Origin: Vanilla planifolia
Lineage: Eukaryota > Streptophyta > Magnoliopsida > Asparagales > Orchidaceae
Length of the DNA: 64,000 bases
Assembly (NCBI GenBank): GCA_023846275.1
Contig: CM043871.1
Coordinates: forward strand, 29,480,569 to 29,544,568
Direction of reading: 5' to 3'
The notes beneath the pieces were generated by a model. It saw only the letters and a list, made by a program, of their open reading frames with translations. It ran no database searches and was not told where the DNA came from. Each line of letters begins with the position of its first letter. Positions within the stretch are counted from its first letter, which is position 1. The translations under genes and the position numbers were made by a program. Positions 40,202 to 53,905 of the stretch are shown here, piece by piece.

Positions 40202-41782
40202 ATTTTTCTTATCTCTTTTGCTTAACTTTACTTACTTTTTTTTCTCACTAGCAATTTTTCTTTAATATTTTAAACAAAATATATACAACTATAAATTGGG
40301 ATCTCTTATATTGAGTTTTGCTTAAAATCTTATGAATTCTAAGTTAAATATTGCAAAATCAAAAATTAGTTTGGGTTTTAGCTTTTATAACTTAAGTATG
40401 TTCCACGGTAGTGACAATTGCCTCAAGTCTTTGATTCTTTTTGTATTAAATCATATTTTAATACCAAAAATATGGCATCCCAAAATTTTGTCACATAATC
40501 AACTAATTTTCTTCCAAATTTCAAAATTCAATGGAACAGAATGTATCTTGCAAAATTGCAAATTAAATATTTTTAAAATAATAAACGATTTTGGGTTTAA
40601 ACTTTTTTGACTTATGCGAGGTCCTCGATGATGTAATCAACTTCGAATCATTGATTTCCTCAAATTTGAGATCAAGTTAGAAATCCTACTTTATTTAGAA
40701 GCTTTGGCGAGAAAGGTTCATAAAAATTTTAGAATACATGAATTGAGAGGAAAATCTTGCAAGGGCCTTTCTTAGAGTTGTTGATGTTTATGAGAAATTG
40801 TAAAGAGGGAATGCACATTTTGTAGAAAGAACTCATAACTCCAAGTCTTTCTAGAATGGTCTAATCACGCAATCAATTTTTTTCAATGATACTTTAGAAA
40901 AGAAGAATAGTCTTTTTTTGGATCCATGAATGGATGGTTTAATAGAATAAAAAATGTTACATGCGAGGCTGATGGGGTTGTGAACATCAAGTGATCTAGG
41001 ATAATCAAATGGCCTCATAAGAACTTAAAAGTAACGAATCAGGACTAACTATCAAGTAGTAGCCCAAAAGCGATTAAATGAGGCATTGAGCTCACATCAA
41101 ACAGCTTGATAAGATGGACTGAATAATTCAAAGACATTAATGAAGTGTCTAACCAGAGAGCATCTTCTTAAGTTCAGTGAGTTCCTTTATGCTCAAAATG
41201 TATGAGCAACATCATAGAACATGTTAATTGTAAATGAATGAAAATGTAATATATGCTTAATGTATTACTAGAGAAAGAAAAGAAGATAGAGAAAGAGGAA
41301 AAGATTGCTCCAATCTCTGATAATCAAGTTAATGATTTAGTATTATTGTATATATTATGCGTATTGATATTGCTCATATGTTAAGTTATTTTAAGTTTAT
41401 ATATTATTATGAATTTATTTACATATTAAATTCCGAACCATTTTTTTAAAAAATATTGTATGTTTAAGTTTTTTTTTTAGAATATTAAATTTTTAGAATA
41501 TTCAAACTAGCTTGGAACTTATGTATGGAGAGCGATGTTCATATTTGGACTTCAAATGATATTTAGTCTGATATAATCAGAAAATCCGAATAAAATATTT
41601 TATTGAAGCAATAGCAAAGTTCTACATGTCGATCTCCTTTGAAAGCACGGCCAAAAATTAAAACTATAGGAAAACAAAACACTTGGACTGAGAAACGGCA
41701 ACACAGATGGCCCACACACACGAACAAGACGATGCGACAGCAGCTCAAATCAAATCAACCATCGAAAAATGGTTCTCGTCGA

Positions 41783-42547
<765 letters not shown>

Positions 42548-42630
42548 CTACTCTATTTGAGCTCTTTATGTCTTACGTTCCCTCTTCAGGATTAGGTGTT
42601 TGATGAAATGAGTACGAGGAAGAAGGGATG

Positions 42631-42639
42631 TATTTATAG
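42631..42639 (-). promoter_or_regulatory. TATA box of GSTU2C
   Basis: Minus strand CTATAAATA, as in copies A and B. Confidence 0.7.
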
Positions 42640-42697
42640 AAGGGAAATAGGACTCGAAAGAAGCTTTTTCCCGCCGATTCTGGAGTGTTCCAAAATC

Positions 42698-42714
42698 TGT
42701 CATCGCTTGCGTCA
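42698..42714 (-). promoter_or_regulatory. as-1 element of GSTU2C
   Basis: Minus strand TGACGCAAGCGATGACA, identical to the other two copies. Confidence 0.85.
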
Positions 42715-42774
42715 ACAAAAGTGCCGTTTACCGACGGCGAAGAATTATTCATAAATAAAACAAGTGTTCTCTTT

Positions 42775-45700
42775 TCGTACTTTATTCTTAAAACTTCAAA
42801 TTTTCATTTATAAAAGTTTTTTTTATTATAATCCTCAAAAATATAATCACATAAAATGTTTTTAAAAAATAATTTGTAATATTAATTATAAATTTATATG
42901 AATGTAATAAAAAAATTATTTTTAATTATAACTAATAAAGATGTTGTTTAATCATAAAGTAAAAATACTTGAGATGCTTACAAGATAAAAATAATCCAAA
43001 AAGAAGAAGAAGAAAAAATAAACTCCTTCAAAGATGATATAAGAAGAGAAAAAATTAAATGATAAACTCTCCATAGATTGAGTTTAATTAGACTAAATCA
43101 ATCAGCCAAATTTTATTTTAAGCTGTGTTTTTCTCTTATAAAATATTTTGGATAATCTATTTATTTCTTAAAATATTCAAGAGAAAACACAGATTTAATT
43201 TCTTGTCATGGAGATTTGTAGATATCATTAAGTTATGACAACCAAATTATTTTTTGTTGATGCGTGGTATCAGCAAATATTGTTGAGTAAGCTATAACAT
43301 CATAAGAAAGAACTTGGTCATTTGTGATGCATTTTACATCGAAGGTATCCCCTCCTTAATTTAGTAAATTTTTCTTAGTTCATTTTTTAAATTTTGAATG
43401 ATCTTTTGAAATTTAAATATATTTAAATTTTGAATACAAAAGTAGTTTTAAATTCTATCTTATATATATCTTATAATATATGATCGAGTGGTTTTGAATT
43501 GATGTTTTAAAAGTTAAATGATTAACTAGAATAATTCAAATTGAGACACATCTTAAAGAATGTGTAAGATCCCATAAAGATAGAATCTAAAAGTTGGATA
43601 AAGAAAAGAATAAATTAAATATGCAACATAAAAACTTTAAGGAAAAGATAAGATATAACTATCCAAACCAACTTAGTAAGATTTAAGAAATGGTTGTTCA
43701 GCTATATAGGCTTTAAGATGCTTTAAGAATGCATATTTTTTTGTAAATTTTGGCCATGACTTTCCTAAGAAGATCTAATAAAGGAAGCCAAGAAAGATAA
43801 GCAAGAACAAAGATGAAAATACAGAAATTTCAAGCATGGTTCAAAAATAAGACAAACTCTCTTTTTGGTAAAGAACTCTACTTAATTAAGAACGTAGGAG
43901 ATTCTCTTATTTTATATATAAACTTAAAAGCGTGCAATGTAATAAAATAAAGTAAATTATTCACATGCATATAAAAGAAATTATGATTAAGAAGATTTGT
44001 TATTTTTCCTTTTTTAAACCATGTTTTCATGTTGTAATTTGTGGTTTTGGTGAGTAAAATGTATGTCGTAAATTCAAAAATATTTATAAAGAAATTGGAA
44101 GAATTTATTTATGCACAAGAAATTAGATAGTTGAATGAAACTGAATTGCATTTATCGTGATTTATTTATAAGAATAGCAAGTTCTAATAAAATTTGATTT
44201 TATGCTTGAGTTATTATTTTCATTATGCATTTATGAGAAAGTTGGAAAATGTTAAAATGATGTATGTTTTAATTGCAATTTTAAATTCAAGCTAGAAGAA
44301 TTCAATAACTATTAAAATTATAAAATTGCATTTTAACTTTTTATATGTAACAAATGGTGAGATATTATATGAATATTCATGTTTAAAATTCGAATATTTA
44401 TAACACCTTTAAGATTTTTTATATTGAAAAAAAAATTTAAAATTATGAGAAATATTATTATTCTATATTGAACTATGTTCAAGCATAAAATTGATGATAT
44501 AATTTAAGTTTATATTTTTATTAAATTTTTGTAAATCTTTTGATTTTATTATTTATATTTGAAAATTTTGAGATTTATCATGAAAAATTACTACTTAATC
44601 AAAATGTAATAAAGGTATAATGATGATGAACGTAGCTCAAAGCTTTGTGAATAATTTTTGTGGATGGCAATATTAAATATCACTTAGAACTTGTGACATT
44701 TTCCTATGTGAAAGTAGGAATTTAGCTATGATTTCTATTGCCAAGAGGGTGTATATCTCGATTAGCCCAAAGGGTTGAGTGTAAAGCTTTGCCAAAAGCT
44801 TAAAATGCATTGGGAGACCTTACAAAAGATATTAGATGGCGTCCAACGCATATTAAGCTCTTTTGTTTCCTTATGGGGAGAATCGAAAGGCTTTAGTTGG
44901 CTTTGGAAGAAGGCTAAAAGAGGTTAATGTTTCTATTAAGTGCAAACAAAAAAATATCATTTGGAAGAGTAGGTATAAGAAATTAAGAAAATCTTTAGAC
45001 TAACTAATGAGCTTGGTTAGCTTAAACTAAGATTATATAATTATTATAACTGATCAAGAAAATCTAGGGTTTATAGTTGAATGTTAAGGATTTAAAATTT
45101 AAACATCATGGATATAAAATTTAAATATTTAAGGATTAAAATTTAAATCTTGGATAAGATTAAATACCCAAGTAACCTTAGTTAGGATTACAAATAAACT
45201 ATGACTTGAGTTGATGTTAGAAAGGGTTAAGAATAGCTTACAAATAAGCATATATCAATATTAAATAATTTCTATGGACCATAACTTCTGCATAAGTGAA
45301 GATAAAAATTAAGATTGGATTAAAGACATCGAGCACTTAGAGAGACATTGAGCATAGTTAGAATAAGTCTATGCTTTGATAAGGCTTTTGGTTAGATCAT
45401 AGTTTAAGATTGTTAAGATAAAGGGCTTGATTTTTTGTACTTAGGAGTATCACTAGGCTCAACTAAATGGAAAAATGTTCTCTTAGAATTAGTTAAACCT
45501 TAATTTAGATTGGTTTGACGGGTAAGATTGTGTATAACCTTAAATTAAACTCTTAAATCATGGATTGACACCTCAGATGATTATATAAAAGATGTATATG
45601 ACTCAAAAGAGACCTCTAAGAAGGTCGGAGTGACTCAAATTGGCCTACGATGTATAAGTCACTGTTAAAACTCACATGAACCCAATTTAAATAATAAAAG

Positions 45701-45900
45701 ATTATGACTTAAATGATTTGAACCAAGAATTAAAACTTAAAGGAGTACTTAAGTGATAGCTTGGATAGGTTATAGGATTTTTTTAAAACTCCTAAATAAA
45801 GAAAATGATAAGAACTAGACATAGATATGGAAAGCTAGAATGAGAGGAATACCTCAGATATGCGGATTAAGTGTGACGAATGTATTTTTGCCGCAAATTT
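42775..45900. other. Gene-free part of unit C
   Basis: AT-rich spacer, identical to unit B by eye until about 45830 and then abruptly more divergent. No gene is seen. Confidence 0.5.
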
Positions 45901-45912
45901 CTGATCAAGTCC

Positions 45913-46195
45913 TAGTTTAATGCAACAAATGTGATGACCTTACCTTCTAAATTCTTTAATTATATCCTAATTTAATTAATTCTTTGATACTATCAATGTG
46001 ACATCCTTATTTACCACCAAATTCTAATTATTGTTTAAAATTAATTCATGCTCTAATACCATAAATGCAACCACCTTATTTTTGTCACATACTCCAAACC
46101 AAATTATTTTCTAATTAAATTATGGTATGATGCCACCAATGTGATGAGCATATTTATTGTTTTGTCATAAATTTAATTAATTTCCTCTCCTTGTA
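45913..46195. repeat. Diverged tandem repeat, about 70-bp period, in unit C
   Basis: The same four-unit block as in A and B, here with several substitutions because it lies in the diverged end of unit C. Confidence 0.6.
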
Positions 46196-46865
46196 CAATT
46201 ATTTTTTTCTTAAATTTTAGAATTAAAAAAACAAAAATCACTCTACTATTTTATTCATTTTTAAAATCTTAGGTGCATTAATAATCAAATATATTCATAA
46301 TTATAACAATCATATAGTTTGTAAACATAACTATTAACTATAAACAACTAAACCTAATAACCATAAACAATTGAAACTATCATATTTTATAATTTCTATA
46401 ATTTCTTTATAGCATTATAACCCGTTCACACATGAAAAATAAATATTAAATAAACCACATCATTAATAAGTTATTCACACAACTCTTGTAATGTAAACCT
46501 TTGTAGTTTTAATTCTTTCTTATAAACTATTCTTATAGATAATTTCTTTTTTTTTTTGGAGGTTACGAGGTACTAAAAAATGTTAGGTCAAGAAAAGGCT
46601 AAGCTAATCATCACTGACTGAGAATGTTATCTTTAATAATAAATAATATAAAAAAATAAGTAATAATTTAGGATAATCACATATAAGGTCTTATAATAAG
46701 TATCAATCATAACTTATAAGCAAACAGAGTATCATTCATATTAAAATTAAAAAAGAAATACGATATGTTATAAAAAGAAAAGTAAAGATATAAAAACACA
46801 TGTAACTTCCTATTATATTTTTTGTTTTTTTATTAATGTGATCTTTTTTATTAGTACTTGTTTTT

Positions 46866-47860
46866 AGAATTTGAATGATAAGTATTTAAAATTTGAATAT
46901 TTTAGATTTAAAATTTAAATATCTAGTATTTAAAATTTAAATACTTAAGGATTAAAATTTTTGTATTATATAAGGTTAAATACATAAGTTACTTTAGTTA
47001 GGATTAGAGATAAACTATGGCTTGAGTAAGTAATAGATAGTGTTAAGAATAGCTTAGAAATAAGCATATATTAATATTAAACAATTCTTATAGATCATAA
47101 CTTCTACATAAGGAATCTCTTAAATATAAAAATTAAGGTTGGATTAAGGACATCAAGGATTTGGAGAGACCTTGGGTGCAGTTAAGATAAGGCCATGATT
47201 TGATAAGGCTTTTGGTTAGATCATAGATTAAGATTGGTTAAGGTAGAGGGCTCAATTTTTTTCTTAGAAGTATCATTGGGCTTGACTGAAGGGCCAAATC
47301 TTCTCTTAGAATTAGTTAAACCTTAAATTTAGATTGTTTTGATGGGTAAGATTATGTATAAACCTATATTAGACTCTTATGTCATGGATTAACACCTCAA
47401 ATGATTATATAAAAGATGTATATGACTTAAGAGAGACCTTTGAGAAGGTTGGAGTGACTCAGATTGGCTTACGTTATATAAGTCACTATTAAAACTCTTA
47501 TAAACCCAAGTGAAAGAATAAATGATTATGACTTAAAGGATTTGAACCAAGAATTAAAAACTTCAAAGAGTACTCAAGTAATAGCTTGGATAGCTTAAAG
47601 GATTTTAGTAAAACTCTTAAATAAAGAAAATGACAAGAACTAGACATAGATATGAAAAGCTAGATATGAGAGGAATAACCCATATATGCTACTTAAGTGT
47701 AATGACTATATTTTTGTCATAAATTTCAACTTAAATTATTTTGTAGTTAATTCCTGGTCTAATGCCACGAATATGACTACTTTATATTTCAAATACTTTA
47801 AGTATCTTCTAATTTAATTAATTTTTAGCAATGTTATACCAATCATTAAAATAACATTTG
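46866..47860. repeat. Older, diverged copy of a GSTU-unit segment
   Basis: This stretch aligns with about 45077-46060 of unit C. Landmarks in order are the ATTTAAAATTTAAAT-rich block, GTTAGGATTA-AAATAAACTATG, GTTAAGAATAGCTTA-AAATAAGCATAT, TTAGAATTAGTTAAACCTTAA, AGAACTAGACATAGATATG and a final CTAATGCCACGAATATGAC unit. Identity is far lower than among units A-C, so it predates the recent triplication or is another copy of a dispersed repeat. Confidence 0.8.
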
Positions 47861-50800
47861 GATTTATTTGAAGGAGATTTCAATTGTAATATTGATATTG
47901 ACAATGATCAATTTATCTATGCCATGTCAAATGTCAAAAATTGATTTCTAAAATTAGCTGCACTTTTATTTATGCTAAAAGCACAATTTGTAAATGGAGA
48001 ATATTATGGGTAGACTAATTACACATTTCCAATAGCTCAAATCCATAGATGGTGGGTAGAGATTTTAATGATATCACATCTTTTGATGAGTATAGAGGTT
48101 TATCTATTCCTAAACTATAAAAAAATTATAAGAATTCACTGATTGCATAAATCTTTATCATCTTAAGCATTTGTCAATCTCAAGCTCCTCCATTACAAGG
48201 ATAGGAAAATAAAATATTAGATAAGTTTGGAAAAAAGTTAAGAGTGCTAGTTAATAAAAATGGATCAACATACTTTTAAATTTTACAACCAATCATCTTG
48301 CCAAAACAAGATTAGATCAAGCACCTCTTCTATTTAATTGCATCAAAGGTACTCTTTCATATCTCTGAAAATTTAAGTTTCAAAACATGTGGTTGAATCA
48401 TCTTATATTTATGCAAATAATAGATTGCAAGTAGAATTTATCTACAAATTTCCTTGGTGAGAAGGCCCTAACTTCAAAAATAAAAAGGCTTAAAATATGC
48501 CTTAAAGACTAGAATAAATCAACATTTGGAAACATCTTTGATGTTATCAAATTAGCTAAGGAAGAAGTGAATCTTAAAGAAGCCCTCTTTCAAGCAAACC
48601 CAAATGAGGTATAGAGAAAAGTGTTGGAGTTTGCTAATTCTTTTTTATTACAAGCTTTAGATAGAGAGGAATCGTATTGAAAACAAAAAGCTGAAATTAG
48701 ATGGTGTAAGGAATGATAAAGAAATACAAAATTCTTTCATTTACTCTTGAAGAATTGATGAAATGAGCTAAAAACTTCATACATTAAGGATATTGATGGT
48801 ACTTGGATTAATCAAGAGGATAAAATTATGGCAATTGCTATCACTCACTTTAAAAAAAATCTATTTAAGCCATCTCTAGTAATTAAGGAAGAAATTTTTC
48901 TTAATTGCATCCTTTCCTTTTTAATTGAGAAAACAATAGTTTGATGCAACAAAGCAATTCAAAGAGATGGTTTTTAACATGGAATTAAATTAATGCTTTA
49001 TGGCTAAATAATTTTAATGATAAATTCTTTACTCAATGTTGAAATTTAATATCAAACGATGTGCTGAAAGTGACTAAAGATTTTTTAAATGGATCTCCAA
49101 TTCCTATAGGAATTTCTAACTTTAACGTTATACTTATTTCTAAATTTGATAACCCAAAAACTTATAATGAATATAAACCAATTAGTTTGTACAATTTATG
49201 GAAGAGTTGTTTACTAAGATGATAACAAACTAAATTCAAAGAATATTATATAGGTTGGTCTCTGTAGAGTAAACTAGATTAATAAAAAGACAAAGATATT
49301 ATTGATAAGATCTTATTAACACGTTAGTATATTCTATTAACTAAAGAACAAAAGGTGGTAACTGTATTATCAAACTAAATCTTAAGAATGTTTTTGATAG
49401 TATATTATGGGATTTTTTTGTAGAATCCCATCCAAATTCAATTTCAATGAGTAGCTTGTTAAGGTGCTTACCAATCACCTACACACTACATGGATTTTTG
49501 TTATCATTAATGGTTTGTCATGTGGCTTCCTTCAGCCTTCAAGGGGTCTTAAGCAAAGTAATCCTATGCTCAGTACTTTTGATCTTATTTATTTGTTTTT
49601 TAGTAAAAGCATCAATAATTATTTTTCTCAAAAGATAGTGATACTATATGGGCTACCAATATCATGTCCATCTATCATTCACCTAGCTTATGCTTATGAT
49701 ATAATTATCTTTAATAAAGGAGATATAATAATAAGTTTCTATAGATGAGCCTCTTAATTAATTAAATAATAGTAAAATCATCTGCAAAAACAAAATGAGT
49801 TTAAGATGGATCAATCAAATCTATAAGAGGTTAGAATTCAATTATACAAGCTTTCTTATGACTTATTTGGGATGCCAATTATACACAGATCAAAAGAAAG
49901 CTACTTATTTTCATCATTTGATCATTAAAATTCAAAACAAAATAGATAGTTGGAAAAAACAGAAGCTTACAATGAGGGGTAGACTCATTATTGTTAAGCA
50001 TGTTTTCTTTTCGATCCCTTTATATACTATAATGACGAACAATCTACCTAATATAGTTTTACAACAAGTTTAGAAAAGAATAAGCTACTTTTTATGGAGG
50101 AATGTTAAGGAGAATCATAATCATCATCGAACTTCTTAGAATAAAATTAGTCTTTCTTAGGAGAAAAATGGTTTTGGTTTTAAGAAATTAGACGATATCA
50201 TGGACTCTTTTTCTAGAAAACTTATTTGAAAATTGCATATCAACAACTCTTTGTGCTCCATTTACATGGTAACTAAATACCAATCCAAGGATGCTACTAT
50301 AATGAAATATAAAAAATGAGTTTATATGCCAAGGACAAAATATTCAATTACAAAGTCTGCAATGTGGTCTGATTCGATGATTTGCTAAATGGTCTTTGAT
50401 AAATGATAAAAAATTCAATACACAATTTTCTTAAGTGGAATTGAGACCCTAATAAATTGATTTTGAAATCTAGATAGCTTCTTTGGAGTACCAAATTCCC
50501 TTTAATGATGTCATTATTAATGTGGAAGATATTGAATAATCTATCACCATTCTTAAATAACATATGAAAACTCAAATTCTAATTCACTACAAAGTGCCCT
50601 CATGGTCTGAAATAAGACTCACTCAATCATGCTTTCTTGGATTATGATATAGCTTGAAAGCATGGATCACTTATGCAAACAATTTTGACGTTAAGCTGTT
50701 TGATACTAAGAAAATAATCTTAGAATGGATGTCCTCATGGTGGAAGCAAGGAAAACTAAATTCAACAATTGGATAAGCCATACTCATGTTGTCCACTATA

Positions 50801-51260
50801 TCATTTGGAAAGCTAGAAATGCAAAAATATATGATGAACCAAATTAGTTAGCAATAAATATTATTTGTAATATTAAAGAAAATTTTTTCAGCACTTTTAG
50901 TTACTTTCCCCTCAATCAAAGCTCCCATGATGATATCAATCCAATGCTATTGAAAGTCTTACCTCACTTTCTGGCATTTTAAAAAAGTGTAGTATAAACA
51001 ATAAAGTGGTACCTTTTATTTATGAATTGAATGAAGTTGAATATTATTGGTAAGAAATTAAGTGCCAATTGTAGTGATGTTAAAAGTTAAACTATAAGGA
51101 ATCATTTAGGGGAATTAATTATGGCCTTTGCTACACTTGAAACTAACCAAACTTTACTTGAAGTTATGGTAATGTCAATGCTAAAGGGATTATAGCTTTG
51201 TAGACAATTGTAGTTTAATAAATTGTATATTAAAATTAATGAAGATCTCAATTTTAGGTT
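47860..51260 (+). mobile_element. Dead LINE (plant L1-type) with EN, RT and RNase H remnants
   Basis: Broken plus-strand frames follow plant LINE ORF2 order. Endonuclease: VYAKST-like IYAKSTICKW and VGRDFNDITSF near 47975-48080. Reverse transcriptase: EYKPISLYN near 49170, KLDLKNVFDS-like near 49380, GLKQSNPMLS near 49545, LAYAYDIIIF near 49685 (the catalytic DD lost) and YLGCQLYTDQKKATYFHH with RGRLIIVKHVFFSIPLY near 49866-50030. C-terminal part: IIWKARNAKIY near 50800 and an RNase H-like block with IRNHLGELIMAFA near 51090 and LCRQL-FNKLYI near 51200. The A-rich stretch at 51268-51300 may be the tail. Many stops show it is inactive. Confidence 0.85.
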
Positions 51261-51299
51261 CATTAAACACAAAAAATATAAAAAAAATAAAAGGAGTAG

Positions 51300-51904
51300 A
51301 CTAAATGATGAAAAATATCATCACAACACAATGTAGCAAGAGCTATGCACAGTGGCTCGCTACAAGCTCATGACTTTTTTAGTGCATTGACCAAGAGCTA
51401 TCACAAAGGCACAGAAGCTCATAGAGGAAGACATGACACGTCAGATGCTCGCATGCATTGGCATGGGTGATAGAGTGGGGTTGGCATAAGTGCGTGGGAA
51501 GGACACACATGCGTTGCATGTCTGCCATGTTGGCAACTTACTGTTCATATGATATGGGCATGCATAATAGATGAGTTTGTTGCATCACTGTGGTCAATGC
51601 AAGCCCAAAAAAAAGTATACAAGTGTGTGAGCAATGCCCTAGCATGGGCATATGCGAGTAGGTAATGCAAGAGCACATCAAGCTAGTTGGGCATAGAATT
51701 TGTAAAATTTTATATTTTTGGTTAAAATTACATGTTTTTTATATTTTTATAATAAAATATTATATCTAAACTTTTATATAAAAAGATAAGAATGATGTAT
51801 AAATTAGTTTAGAATTTTATAATTTAAAATCCCTTAAACAAAAAAACTTTTTGAAGAATTCAATCTTTTTATGACAAAAATCAATTGCTTTTTCCTTTCT
51901 TCTT
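51300..51904. other. GC-richer block, possible LTR
   Basis: From about 51335 to 51690 the sequence has GCATG, GTGCAT and GGGCAT repeats and is much less AT-rich than either side. It precedes gag/protease-like remnants and could be a 5' LTR, but a matching 3' copy was not found. Confidence 0.35.
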
Positions 51905-53905
51905 GAGTTCCTAACCATTTCTCATGCTTCCACTTCCACTACTATGACTAAGAAAAGGCATATTATTGATGGCTCAGGGTGAGAATACCTTATAAATAGA
52001 TCATACTATTTTTAATATCAAACTGTTTTAATTTGATACTAATAGTAGGTGTAAATAAGAAGATACTTGAAGAGCAAGTTGTAAAAGAAAATAATGAGAT
52101 TGAGAAGGCTTCAGTTGAGATGATTGTACTGATTATTTCATCATCAAACTTAGAAGCACAAGTAGCTCTATTAACCTAACAAATATAAATGTTAATAAAA
52201 ATGATGTTAAAATCTCAATCACTTTTTATAACTGATTCAAAAGATAATATGTCAAAATTAAATATACTTAATTACAAAAATTTTAAATTAAATAATAATT
52301 CTAAGATAATTAAAAATAAATATAAGAATGACATCAATCTTTGCTCTTTTGATGCATGAGAAATGATAGCTCTTTTCAAGATAGATATTATACTTGATTT
52401 AACAATTCATAATGATACATTAAATATAAAAAAATTAGATACCTAATTTGAGTAACTATATATATTTTTATCTATGAGATTATTCATCAATTAATAAGGT
52501 GGCATATTAATTAAAAATGATGAGTCATGCATAAGCCTAGTAGAATACTCACTTGAAAACTAGCATAGTTGTAGAAGTGATATAGGGTTAATTTAAAATT
52601 TTAATTAGAGAACATTTTTACCTCATGGTTTACCTGGTAAAAAGGTTAAGAAAGTGGCATAGTTTATAACACCAATAAAAACAAATGGTATAGAAATATA
52701 TCACAATATTTTTGCTATAAGACATAAGTTTGAGAATATCTATCAAAGAGATGTATATATTATCAAAATATATTATAGGTCTGTGCTATCCTACTACTAC
52801 TAAATTATCTCTTTTCTTAATATAAACTTTGAAACAAGATAATACATCTATAATGATTATTGAAAAGAATAATGAATACAAATAAACAAAATCAAAAAGA
52901 TAAAATACTAAGAAGGCTGAGTATAAGTCTGAATATTAGCGACAATAAGAGTATTCTACAACATACTATGATCAATAATTAAAAATATTCTTATCAATGA
53001 AAATAAGATATATTATGATCACTACAATAAGATAGGATACATAAGACAAAAACAAAGAAAGTTGTATCCATAATTATTTCTAAAAAAGTTCAAGAAAAGT
53101 AAAATACTTATTATAACTGTGACTAATAAGGTGCTTCAAACTTCTATATAAGTTGATAAAAATTTATCTATTGTAGTGAGTATAAAGGAGATATCTCATG
53201 AAGCAAAGAAAAAAAGAACACTTTACCATTTGGATACAAGTAAAAAAAGGGCTTATTGATGCTATCATCGATACTAGAAATGAGAAAAATCTAATATCAT
53301 AAAATCTATTAAAGAGATTAAACTTAAAGACTACACCACAACCAAGATTTATTTCTTGGGTTAGATTCATAAAGGCTCTTAAATAAGAGTTAAAAATAAT
53401 TAAATATAAAATTTGTAATCATCAAAGATTATATTAATGAGATTATCTATAAAGTTTTACCTTTAAATGTTTGTCAAATTATCTTAAAAATCTATATTAT
53501 AGGAATGAGATGTCATCCATTCTCGATAAGAATAATGGTATCGATTTATAAAGGATAGACAACATTTTCTTCTAACACGAGATAAAGAAGCATTAACAAA
53601 AGGTGTTGGTATTGACTAAAGGAAGAGGCTAGTGAACACTTACCAACGATATATACTGTTAATAACAAAGTAAAAAAAACTACTTGATAAATATGACAGA
53701 AATCTCAACCCTTGAAGAAGACAACAAAACTAGATTTTACAAAGAATTAATTCAATAAAAAAATTTGAAGAGACTCGAATCACAAGAAAAAAAGATCACT
53801 GATTAAGAGCTCAATTCCTAGTCATTTCTTATGCTTCTACTTTAGCTGCTACAATTCAAAAAAGAAGTTATGTTTTTTAGGGCTCGGGACAAGAATACCT
53901 TACAA
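51905..53905 (+). mobile_element. Retroelement gag-protease remnant flanked by short direct repeats
   Basis: In broken plus-strand frames, 53040-53080 is a decayed zinc-knuckle-like stretch. At 53249-53360 KGLIDAIIDTRNEKNLIS is followed by KRLNLKTTPQPRF, resembling the retropepsin region of Ty3/gypsy-type elements with the active-site Gly changed. KVLPLNVCQIIL (about 53451-53500) follows. No reverse transcriptase was found downstream. A segment of about 100 bases at 51905-52010 recurs, diverged, at 53820-53905, sharing CTTATGCTTC-like and GGCTC(A/G)GG-GAGAATACCTTA blocks. Assignment to Ty3/gypsy is by the protease region only. Confidence 0.5.

Noticed and set aside
49447..49748. Overlapping open frames that could be separate small genes
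   Set aside because: They are shifted pieces of the same LINE reverse transcriptase (GLKQSNPMLS and LAYAYDIIIF regions).
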